Assembly (NCBI GenBank): GCA_001818835.1
Contig: MHKL01000041.1
Location: 12,292-26,161 of the forward strand
Direction: 5' to 3'
DNA from: Candidatus Komeilibacteria bacterium RIFCSPLOWO2_01_FULL_45_10
Lineage (GTDB): Bacteria > Patescibacteriota > Patescibacteriia > UBA1558 > UBA10009
Length of the DNA stretch: 13,870 bases
Positions 5,161-11,856 of this stretch are shown one piece after another. The position numbers and the translations under genes were made by a program. The notes under the pieces were generated by a model that worked only from the letters and a program-made list of their open reading frames with translations, ran no database searches and was not told where the DNA came from. Position 1 is the stretch's first letter. Every line of letters begins with the position of its first letter.

Positions 5161-6552
5161 ATGTCCAAAAAACCTTCTCCCAAATCAGAAAACGATTTAA
5201 TGGAAAAAATCGTATCTTTAGCTAAGCGCCGCGGGTTTGTTTTCCCGTCCTCGGAAATCTACGGCGGCATCAATTCCATTTACGATTTCGGCCCGTTGGG
5301 CGTGGAATTAAAGAATAATATCAAACGGGAATGGTGGAAAACCATGGTTCAGCTTCGAGCCGACGTCGTGGGCTTGGACAGCGGCATTTTAATGCACCCC
5401 AAAATCTGGGAGGCCTCGGGCCACGTGGCCGGATTTTCCGACCCGTTGGTTGACTGCAAATCGTGCAAAAAAAGGTTCAGAGCCGACCATCTTTTGGAAG
5501 GCAAGGGGATGAAGCCGGATTTCAGGCCGCAGGATTTTAAAAAGGCCAAGGTGCGCTGCCCCGAATGCGACGGCGAGCTGACCGAAGTCCGGGATTTTAA
5601 TCTGATGTTTAAGACCTTTATGGGCGCGCTTGAGAATGAAGCGAGCGAGATTTATCTTAGGCCCGAAACCGCCCAAGGCATTTACGTCAATTTTCAGAAC
5701 GTTTTAAATGCTTCGCGCCAGAGCGTGCCTTTTGGCATTGCCCAGATCGGCAAGGCGTTTAGGAACGAAATCACGCCCGGCAATTTTATTTTCCGGACGC
5801 GCGAATTTGAGCAGATGGAAATGCAGTTTTTTGTTAACCCCAAGGAAGTGGACAAGTGGTTTGACTATTGGCAAAAAGAGCGCCTGAACTGGTACCGGTC
5901 TTTAGGTTTAAATAAGGAGAATTTAAAATCGAGGGAACACCAATCGCGTGAACTGGCGCATTACGCCAAAAAAGCGGCGGACGTGGAATACGCTTTTCCG
6001 TTCGGCCAGAGCGAACTGGAAGGCGTTCACAACCGCGGCGATTTTGACCTTTCGCGCCATCAAAAATACTCGGGCAAGGATTTAACTTACTTTAACGCGG
6101 AAACCAAAGAAAAATTCATTCCTTACGTCATTGAAACCTCCGGCGGGGTGGAGCGCTCGTTGTTAGCGTTTTTGGTTGACGCTTACACGGAAGTGGACCC
6201 CAGAAGCGGCGACGAGGAATCAAAGCACGAGAAAGAAGTTATTTTAAAGTTGGATAAACGGCTGGCGCCGATCAAGGCGGCCATTCTGCCCCTGTCCAAA
6301 AAATTGGAAAAAGAGGCCCGACAGATTTATTTGGATTTGCAAGCAAGTTTTATGTGCCAATTTGATGCCAGCGGCGCCATTGGCCGCCGCTACCGCCGGC
6401 AGGACGAAATCGGCACGCCTTTTTGCCTGACTTTTGATTTTGAATCATTGAATGACAAAAAAATAACGGTCAGGGACAGGGACACCATGAAACAGGAAAG
6501 GGTGGCCATTGGGGAATTGAAAGATTATTTAAGAGAGCAGCTGGGGCAATAA
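5161..6552 (+). CDS. glyQS: Glycyl-tRNA synthetase, alpha2 (single-chain) type
   Basis: 463 residues. This class II synthetase charges tRNA-Gly in the cytoplasm. Motif 1 region: GGINSIYDFGPLGVELKNN (35-53). Two Cys pairs, C99/C102 and C133/C136, form the zinc-like insertion typical of the bacterial homodimeric enzyme. RPETAQGIYVNF (167-178) and the motif 2 segment FRNEITPGNFIFRTREFEQME (from residue 200) bind ATP and glycine; motif 3 is GGVERSLLAFLVDAY (328-342). Residues about 365-463 are the anticodon-binding domain, ending DYLREQLGQ. Length and motif order are normal and there is no frameshift. It is the single-chain enzyme, not the GlyQ+GlyS heterotetramer. It starts a two-gene operon: the M16 peptidase begins 3 nt after its stop. 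Confidence 0.95.
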   Translation: MSKKPSPKSENDLMEKIVSLAKRRGFVFPSSEIYGGINSIYDFGPLGVELKNNIKREWWKTMVQLRADVVGLDSGILMHPKIWEASGHVAGFSDPLVDCKSCKKRFRADHLLEGKGMKPDFRPQDFKKAKVRCPECDGELTEVRDFNLMFKTFMGALENEASEIYLRPETAQGIYVNFQNVLNASRQSVPFGIAQIGKAFRNEITPGNFIFRTREFEQMEMQFFVNPKEVDKWFDYWQKERLNWYRSLGLNKENLKSREHQSRELAHYAKKAADVEYAFPFGQSELEGVHNRGDFDLSRHQKYSGKDLTYFNAETKEKFIPYVIETSGGVERSLLAFLVDAYTEVDPRSGDEESKHEKEVILKLDKRLAPIKAAILPLSKKLEKEARQIYLDLQASFMCQFDASGAIGRRYRRQDEIGTPFCLTFDFESLNDKKITVRDRDTMKQERVAIGELKDYLREQLGQ

Positions 6553-6555
6553 TTT

Positions 6556-7821
6556 ATGTTTAAATTAGACACTTTAAATAACGGCATTACTCTTTTAACT
6601 GCTCCTTTAAAAGAAACCCAGGCCGTCACGGTTCTGGTTTTGGTTAAGGTCGGCTCCAGGTATGAGCCCTTAAAATTAAACGGCATCTCCCATTTTATTG
6701 AGCATCTGCTTTTTAAAGGCACTGGCAAGAGGCCGACCTCCTTGGACATTACCAAAGAACTGGACGGCGTGGGCGCCGATTACAACGCTTTTACGGCCAA
6801 AGACCACACCGGCTACTACGTTAAGGTTGAAAAAGAGCATTTAAAATTGGCCTTGGACATTGTTGCCGACATGCTGTTTAACCCGCTTTTCCCAAAAGCG
6901 GAAATGGAAAAGGAAAGAGGGGTGATTATCGAGGAAATCAACATGTACGAGGATAACCCTCTGATGCTGATCGGCGATATTTTTGAGAGTTGCATTTTTT
7001 CCGGCCATGCTTTGGGCCAAAGAATCAGCGGGCCCAAGCAAAACATCAAAAATTTAAAGCAAGAAACCATTGTTGATTTTTACCAAAAGCATTACTTGAA
7101 CCGCCGGCTTTTGGTGGGCATTGGCGGCAATTTTCCCGCCCAAGACATTAAAAAAATAGTTAATCAGTATTTCGGTGCCAAACGTCTGGCCGGCCAAAAA
7201 CGCCCTTTCAGCAAATTTGTTTTAAAACAGCGCCAACCCAAGGCCAATTTGCATTATAAGGATACCAGCCAGGCGCAGTTGGCGCTTGGCCTGCCCGCCT
7301 TTAAAAATACGGACCCGCGCTTTTATCCTTTAACGCTCTTAGCGGTGATTTTGGGCGGCAACATGAGCTCGCGGCTTTTTTTGGAAATCAGGGAAAAGCG
7401 GGGCTTGGCTTATTTTGTCAGGGCCGGCGTTAATTTATACGAGGATACGGGCGCGTTTCTGGTGCAGGCGGGCCTGGAAAAATCCAGGATTTTTGAAGCC
7501 GTTAAAGTTATCCGCGAAGAGCTGGAAAAAGCCAGAGAAAAAGGAGTGACCGCTGAAGAGTTAAAAAGAGCCAAGGAATTTATCAAAGGCAAATTGGTTT
7601 TGCAGCTGGAGGATTCGGCCAGTTTAATCAGCTGGCTGGGGGAACAAAGGCTTTTAGCCGACAAGGTGGAAAGCGCGGAGACGAAGCTCAAAAAAATTAA
7701 CGCCGTTACTCTAGAGGACGTTAAAAAAGTCGCGCAACAGATTTTTGATTTTAAAAAAATAAATCTGGGCTTAATCGGCCCGTTTAAAGAAAAAAGCCGG
7801 TTTTTAAATATCTTTAATTAA
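6556..7821 (+). CDS. M16-family zinc metallopeptidase (pitrilysin/processing-peptidase type)
   Basis: 421 residues, the length of single-chain bacterial M16B peptidases such as B. subtilis MlpA/YmxG. The inverted zinc motif HFIEH is at 46-50 (ligands H46 and H50, catalytic E49), and the third ligand falls in VIIEEINMYEDNP (E126 or E127, about 76 residues on, as the family requires). The C-terminal half contains SSRLFLEIREKRGLAYFV, the R/Y substrate-binding element of the second M16 domain, so both halves are present. No signal peptide is seen, so it is cytoplasmic or leaves by another route. It follows glyQS with a 3-nt gap and no ribosome binding site, suggesting translational coupling. The substrate is unknown; family members degrade peptides or process leader peptides. 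Confidence 0.93.
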   Translation: MFKLDTLNNGITLLTAPLKETQAVTVLVLVKVGSRYEPLKLNGISHFIEHLLFKGTGKRPTSLDITKELDGVGADYNAFTAKDHTGYYVKVEKEHLKLALDIVADMLFNPLFPKAEMEKERGVIIEEINMYEDNPLMLIGDIFESCIFSGHALGQRISGPKQNIKNLKQETIVDFYQKHYLNRRLLVGIGGNFPAQDIKKIVNQYFGAKRLAGQKRPFSKFVLKQRQPKANLHYKDTSQAQLALGLPAFKNTDPRFYPLTLLAVILGGNMSSRLFLEIREKRGLAYFVRAGVNLYEDTGAFLVQAGLEKSRIFEAVKVIREELEKAREKGVTAEELKRAKEFIKGKLVLQLEDSASLISWLGEQRLLADKVESAETKLKKINAVTLEDVKKVAQQIFDFKKINLGLIGPFKEKSRFLNIFN

Positions 7822-7823
7822 TA

Positions 7824-7894
7824 GTAACTCGTAACTCGTAATCCGTAACTTGTAATAATTATCTTAATTACAAATTACGAGTTACAGGTTACAA
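7824..7894 (+). repeat. Heptamer array with complementary return arm (GTAACTC type)
   Basis: Forward units starting at 7824, 7831, 7838, 7845 and 7852: GTAACTC, GTAACTC, GTAATCC, GTAACTT, GTAATAA. The reverse strand carries units at 7867-7894 (ATTACAA, ATTACGA, GTTACAG, GTTACAA on the plus strand). The spacing is exactly 7 bp throughout. The arms pair in several registers. It ends 6 nt before the next ATG. Confidence 0.85.
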
Positions 7895-7900
7895 AAAAAT

Positions 7901-8950
7901 ATGGAAAAACCATCAACCACCATTAACATTTCCACGGCCACCATTTTTAAAATTTTGATTATTTTTCTGGCCATTTCTTTCCTTTATCTCATCAAGGACG
8001 TGATCTTTATCGTTTTTGTCGCCCTGATTTTATCCGCGGCCTTTGATCCGTGGGTGGACTGGTTCCAGAAAAGAAAGATTCCGCGGGGACTCGGAATTCT
8101 CGCGATTTACATCATTCTTTTCGCGGTTGTCACCTCGGCTTTCATTTTAATCGTGCCGCCGATTTCCAAAGAAATCGCCCAGCTGGCGGAAAATTTTCCT
8201 CTTTATTATGAGAAAGTGGCGAATGGCCTGCAGAGTTTACAAGGCGCCACTGCCGGCGACAATGTCCAGAATGAATTGCAAAAGGGCCTGACTTCTTTGG
8301 GCGAAAATCTGCCGGGCACCCTTTCCAACGTGGTCGGCACCATTTTTGACGTTTTTGGCGGCATTGTTTCGGTCTTATTGGTCTTGGTCATCACTTTTTA
8401 TCTGACGGTTCAGGAAGAGGCCATGAAAGGGTTTATCCAGTCCATTACCCCTTCCCGCGCCCAGCCCTATTTGATGCGTTTTTACGGCCGGATTCAGGTT
8501 AAAATGGGCCAGTGGCTAAGAGGGCAGCTGGTGCTTTCGGCGATTATTTTTACTTTGACTTTCATCGGCCTGACCATCCTGGGCGTGCCGTACGCTTTGA
8601 TTTTGGCGTTTATCGCCGGCTTGTTTGAAGTGGTGCCGTTTATCGGGCCGCTGTTGGCGGCGATTCCGGCGGTCTTTTTCGCCTTTCTCCAGTCGCCGTT
8701 TATGGGCATTTCCGTGGCCATTCTTTACCTGATCATCCAGGAATTGGAAAACCATTTAATCGTGCCTAAGGTGATGAGCAAGGCCGTGGGCTTAAATTCC
8801 TTAATCGTCATTGTCGCCATTTTAGTCGGCGCCAAATTAGGCGGGGTGGTGGGCGCGCTTTTGGCCGTGCCGGTCACCACCGGCCTTTCGGTTTTTTTGA
8901 AGGATTTTGTGGAAAAGAGGATTGAGGAAGAAACTAAACTGGCAGAGTAA
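7901..8950 (+). CDS. AI-2E family transporter (PerM/YdiK type)
   Basis: 349 residues with the layout of the AI-2E/PerM family. Membrane segments lie near 14-30, 33-48 and 63-86; a soluble amphipathic stretch (87-145) follows, then further segments near 150-170, 208-228, 229-246, 248-266, 268-282 and 300-335. Family signatures are LFEVVPFIGPLLAAIPA (241-257) and QELENHLIVPKVMSKA (280-295), followed by GGVVGALLAVPV (314-325). The C-terminus is charged (KRIEEETKLAE). Members of this family are reported to export autoinducer-2 or act as Na+/H+ antiporters; which applies here cannot be read from sequence. Repeat arrays flank it on both sides, so operon membership with rsmI is uncertain. No ribosome binding site is visible. 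Confidence 0.9.
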   Translation: MEKPSTTINISTATIFKILIIFLAISFLYLIKDVIFIVFVALILSAAFDPWVDWFQKRKIPRGLGILAIYIILFAVVTSAFILIVPPISKEIAQLAENFPLYYEKVANGLQSLQGATAGDNVQNELQKGLTSLGENLPGTLSNVVGTIFDVFGGIVSVLLVLVITFYLTVQEEAMKGFIQSITPSRAQPYLMRFYGRIQVKMGQWLRGQLVLSAIIFTLTFIGLTILGVPYALILAFIAGLFEVVPFIGPLLAAIPAVFFAFLQSPFMGISVAILYLIIQELENHLIVPKVMSKAVGLNSLIVIVAILVGAKLGGVVGALLAVPVTTGLSVFLKDFVEKRIEEETKLAE

Positions 8951-8957
8951 TTGGCCG

Positions 8958-9029
8958 GTAGCTTGTAGGAGGTAGCTAGTAGGAAAATTCCTACAAGCTA
9001 CTAGCTACTAGCTACAAGCTACAAGCTAA
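8958..9029 (+). repeat. Heptamer array with complementary return arm (GTAGCTT type)
   Basis: Forward units at 8958, 8965, 8972 and 8979: GTAGCTT, GTAGGAG, GTAGCTA, GTAGGAA. Then two A bases, then return units every 7 bp from 8988 to 9029: TTCCTAC, AAGCTAC, TAGCTAC, TAGCTAC, AAGCTAC, AAGCTAA. The hairpin loop is tight and the right arm is two units longer. It ends 1 nt before the rsmI ATG. Confidence 0.88.
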
Positions 9030-9030
9030 T

Positions 9031-9765
9031 ATGGGAATTTTATACGTCGTGGCTACGCCGATCGGTAATTTAGAGGATATCACCTTAAGGGCACTTAGGA
9101 TTTTAAAAGAAGTTGATTTGATTCTTTGTGAAGACACGCGGACCACCAAAAAGTTATTGGAACGCTACAACATCGGCACCAAAACTTTATCGTATCACCA
9201 GCATTCTGACGAAACAAAAGTTAATCAGGTAATCAGCTTAATCGGGGAAGGGAAGAATTTGGCTTTGGTCACGGACGCGGGTACGCCGGGGATTTCCGAT
9301 CCGGGCGGCGTTCTGATAGCGGCGGCTTTACGAGCCGGCGTCCACATTGAATCAGTTCCCGGCCCCTCGGCTTTAACCGCCGCGATTTCGGTTGCCGGAG
9401 TTCCCTTGGATAAATTTTTATTTTTGGGATTTTTGCCGCATAAAAAAGGCCGGCAGACATTGCTGAAGAAAATCGCTGAAAGTGAGTATCCTGTTATATT
9501 GTATGAATCGGTTCATCGGATTAATAAACTGTTAGCGGAGTTGTTAGAGTTAGAGCGTAGCCGCCTAAATTCATTAGGCGGCGGATATCAGGTGATTCTT
9601 TTTCGCGAACTGACCAAAAAATTTGAAACCGTTTACCGGGGAACGGTTGAAGAAGTCAAAAATCAATTAAAGCCGGAAGAAACGAAAGGGGAGTTCGTGG
9701 TGATAATAACTAAAAACTTAAAACTTCCGCCAAAGGCGGATCGGCCTATGGCCGAAAAAACTTAA
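9031..9765 (+). CDS. rsmI: 16S rRNA (cytidine1402-2'-O)-methyltransferase
   Basis: 244 residues. This SAM-dependent tetrapyrrole-methylase-fold enzyme modifies C1402 in the ribosomal P site. Signatures: YVVATPIGNLEDIT (5-18), LCEDTRTT (32-39), LVTDAGTPGISDPG (79-92), VPGPSAL (109-115), FLGFLPHKKG (131-140), and ARELTK-like FRELTKKFETVYRGT (191-205). Two parts depart from the usual form and coincide with palindromic DNA: an extra loop ERSRLNSLGGGYQ (175-187), where relatives have a short turn before the RELTK strand, and a tail KLPPKADRPMAEKT (231-244) past the conserved core. Both keep the frame. metG starts 5 nt after the stop. Confidence 0.94.
   Translation: MGILYVVATPIGNLEDITLRALRILKEVDLILCEDTRTTKKLLERYNIGTKTLSYHQHSDETKVNQVISLIGEGKNLALVTDAGTPGISDPGGVLIAAALRAGVHIESVPGPSALTAAISVAGVPLDKFLFLGFLPHKKGRQTLLKKIAESEYPVILYESVHRINKLLAELLELERSRLNSLGGGYQVILFRELTKKFETVYRGTVEEVKNQLKPEETKGEFVVIITKNLKLPPKADRPMAEKT
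9561..9581 (+). repeat. Palindrome inside the rsmI reading frame
   Basis: CCGCCTAA (9561-9568) and TTAGGCGG (9574-9581) make a perfect 8-bp stem with a 5-nt loop. It codes for part of the extra loop at residues 175-187 of RsmI. Confidence 0.7.
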
Positions 9766-9767
9766 AA
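9712..9767 (+). repeat. Twin small palindromes between 12-bp direct repeats at the rsmI 3' end
   Basis: AAAAACTTAAAA occurs at 9712-9723 and again at 9756-9767. Between them are CCGCC-AAA-GGCGG (9727-9739) and CGGCC-TAT-GGCCG (9742-9754). The first direct repeat is read as Lys-Asn-Leu-Lys; the second, in a different frame register, supplies the rsmI stop codon. The run after the hairpins is A-rich, so this is not a plus-strand terminator. Confidence 0.75.
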
Positions 9768-9770
9768 TTA

Positions 9771-11198
9771 ATGAAGAAATTTTACATCACCACCGCCATT
9801 CCTTACGTTAACGCCCGTCCGCACATCGGTTTTGCTTTGGAAGCGGTTCAGGCCGATGTTTTGGCCAGATACCGCCGCGAACTTGGCGAAGAAGTTTTCT
9901 TTTTAACCGGCACCGATGAAAACAGCTTAAAAAACGTCCAGGCCGCGGAAAAAGAGGGGATTGGCCCTCAAATGTTTTGCGACCGAAACGCCAAAATTTT
10001 TTATGATTTAAAAAAGGCCCTTAACCTTTCTTTTGACGAATTTATCAGAACGACGGAAAAACGTCATTTTTTAGGCGCCCAAAAGCTTTGGTCGGCCTGC
10101 CGGCAAGAAGACATTTACAAAAAGAAATATAAGGGTTTGTACTGCGTCGGCTGCGAGACCTTTTACGAGGAAAAGGAGCTAATCCAAGGCAAATGTCCGG
10201 AACACCAAACTGCGCCGGAAGTGATTGAGGAAGAAAATTATTTTTTCAAACTATCCCGCTATCAGGAAAAACTTTTTAAGCTGATTGAATCGGACGAATA
10301 TAAAATCATTCCGTCAACCAGAAAAAACGAGGTCTTGAGTTTTATTAAAATGGGTCTCAAGGATTTTAGCATTTCCCGTTCTAAGGAGCGCGCTCACGGC
10401 TGGGGCGTGCCGGTTCCCGGCGACGAATCGCAGATAATGTATGTCTGGTTTGACGCTCTGGCCAATTATTTGACGGCTCTTGATTATAATAAGGAAGGCA
10501 AATTATATAAAAATTACTGGCCGGCTGATGTCCACGTTATCGGTAAAGGCGTGATTCGTTTTCATGCTGTTTACTGGCCGGCCATGCTTTTATCTGCCGG
10601 CTTGCCTTTGCCTAAAGAGTTGTTTGTTCATGGTTACATTACTTCCGGCGGTGAAAAAATGAGTAAGTCCTTGGGTAATGTGATTAACCCTTTTCAACTG
10701 GTTGAAAAATATGGCGCCGATGCGGTCCGTTACTTTCTTTTAAAGTACGTCCATCCTTTTGAGGACTCTGATTTTACCATTGAAAAATTTGAAGAGGTCT
10801 ATAATGCCGATTTGGCCAATGGTTTGGGGAATTTAGTATCAAGAACAGCTAATTTGATTGAAAAGAATTTTGACGATAAAATCGATATTGGTAATGATAG
10901 GGAGTTTAATTTAGAAGAAGTTGATAAAAGTATAGAAGATTATCAGTTTAATGTTGCTTTTCAAATCATCAATCACTCAATATCGTTATTAGATGCGTAT
11001 ATTGATGAGGAAAAACCGTGGGAATTAATAAAAAAAGATAAAGATCAAGCCAAACGAGTTTTATCAAGATTAACTGATCGAATATTGATTATAGCAAAGA
11101 AATTAAAGCCGTTTTTACCCCAAACCGCCGAAAAAATCCTTAAACAGTTTACAGCCAGAAAAATCAAAAAAGGCGAATCCTTATTTCCAAGAATTTAA
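9771..11198 (+). CDS. metG: Methionyl-tRNA synthetase (compact form)
   Basis: 475 residues. This class I enzyme charges tRNA-Met for initiation and elongation. The start AIPYVNARPHIGF (9-21) carries the HIGH motif as HIGF. The connective peptide has one knuckle, C125/C128 with C142/H145 (YCVGC...CPEH). WFDALANYLTAL (226-237) and the KMSKS loop GGEKMSKSLGN (293-303) are intact. The segment usually TGTDEHG is TGTDENS (46-52). Residues about 345-475 are the helical anticodon-binding domain; the C-terminal Trbp111-like tRNA-binding domain is absent. From about 10780 to 11110 the DNA becomes much more AT-rich than its surroundings while staying in frame. It begins 5 nt after rsmI, so the two are probably co-transcribed. 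Confidence 0.95.
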   Translation: MKKFYITTAIPYVNARPHIGFALEAVQADVLARYRRELGEEVFFLTGTDENSLKNVQAAEKEGIGPQMFCDRNAKIFYDLKKALNLSFDEFIRTTEKRHFLGAQKLWSACRQEDIYKKKYKGLYCVGCETFYEEKELIQGKCPEHQTAPEVIEEENYFFKLSRYQEKLFKLIESDEYKIIPSTRKNEVLSFIKMGLKDFSISRSKERAHGWGVPVPGDESQIMYVWFDALANYLTALDYNKEGKLYKNYWPADVHVIGKGVIRFHAVYWPAMLLSAGLPLPKELFVHGYITSGGEKMSKSLGNVINPFQLVEKYGADAVRYFLLKYVHPFEDSDFTIEKFEEVYNADLANGLGNLVSRTANLIEKNFDDKIDIGNDREFNLEEVDKSIEDYQFNVAFQIINHSISLLDAYIDEEKPWELIKKDKDQAKRVLSRLTDRILIIAKKLKPFLPQTAEKILKQFTARKIKKGESLFPRI

Positions 11199-11213
11199 TT
11201 TTCACACCAAACC

Positions 11214-11249
11214 AATCACCAATCACCAATCACTAATTAACTAATCACT
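11214..11249 (+). repeat. Heptamer array (AATCACC type), one-armed
   Basis: Units AATCACC (11214), AATCACC (11221), AATCACT (11228), an 8-bp AATTAACT (11235) and AATCACT (11243), ending 6 nt before the cvpA ATG. On the other strand the unit reads GTGATTG/GTGATTA. Unlike the other arrays it has no long return arm. Confidence 0.8.
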
Positions 11250-11255
11250 AATTCC

Positions 11256-11840
11256 ATGAACACCATTGACATTGTCATTATCGTCATTCTCGCCCTTTTT
11301 GTGTGGAAGGGGATTAAACTCGGCCTAATTGAGGCCGTGGGCGGCATTGTCGGCCTGTTTATCGGCGCGTTTATGGCCGGCCGCTATTATGACGAAGCCG
11401 CGGAAATGCTCAAAGGCCTGCTGTTCGGCTCCGAAATTTTAGCCAAAGTCCTGGGATTTTTATTGGTTTTCATTGTGGTCAACCGCGCCGTGGCTTTGAT
11501 TTTCTGGATTGTTGACAGGGTTTTCCACATCATTGCCGTCATTCCGCTCTTAAAGACGTTTAACCGGCTTTTAGGGGGAATTTTCGGCCTTTTGGAAGGG
11601 TTGATTTTTATCGGCATCATTGTTTTCTTTTTGTCGCTGGTTCCTTTTACCGGCGGCTTGCAGTCAACGGTTCAAAAATCCCGCTTTGCCGGCGCTTTGG
11701 AGACCATTGGCAAAATCGCTGACCCCTTTATTCCGGATTCCATTGCCAGCTGGTCCTTGGATTTGCCCGAGCTTCCCTTGCCGCAGAATTTCGGCGAAAT
11801 CCCCGGCGATATTTCCAATATTATGGATAAGAATAAATAA
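11256..11840 (+). CDS. cvpA: CvpA family membrane protein
   Basis: 194 residues. The N-terminal two thirds match the CvpA (colicin V production) family: MNTIDIVIIVILALFVWKG (1-19), then the GLIEAVGGIVGLFIGAFMAGRYYD segment from residue 23, LAKVLGFLLVFIVVNRAVAL (62-81) and RLLGGIFGLLEGLIFIGIIV from residue 104, giving four membrane helices. The Gly-rich LLGGIFGLLEG is the most typical part. The tail (about 135-194) is soluble and Pro-rich near its end (LPELPLPQNFGEIPG). Family members are implicated in envelope maintenance; the exact role is not established. tatD follows after 16 nt of T-rich sequence without a hairpin, so they are probably co-transcribed. Confidence 0.88.
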   Translation: MNTIDIVIIVILALFVWKGIKLGLIEAVGGIVGLFIGAFMAGRYYDEAAEMLKGLLFGSEILAKVLGFLLVFIVVNRAVALIFWIVDRVFHIIAVIPLLKTFNRLLGGIFGLLEGLIFIGIIVFFLSLVPFTGGLQSTVQKSRFAGALETIGKIADPFIPDSIASWSLDLPELPLPQNFGEIPGDISNIMDKNK

Positions 11841-11856
11841 TTTTTTTTCTGTCATT

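Noticed and set aside
7824..9029. CRISPR array
   Set aside because: The units are 7 bp with no spacers, reverse direction midway, and no cas genes are present.
9727..9754. Terminator between rsmI and metG
   Set aside because: The hairpins are followed by A bases, lie inside the coding frame and precede metG by only 17 nt.
11841..11850. Terminator after cvpA at the T8 run
   Set aside because: No GC-rich hairpin precedes the T run; the upstream bases are AT-rich and unpaired.
11620..11856. Upstream extension of the tatD frame giving a 537-aa protein
   Set aside because: The added 79 residues overlap cvpA in another frame and have no family match, while the ATG at 11857 gives the standard TatD N-terminus with the first two metal ligands at H6 and H8.
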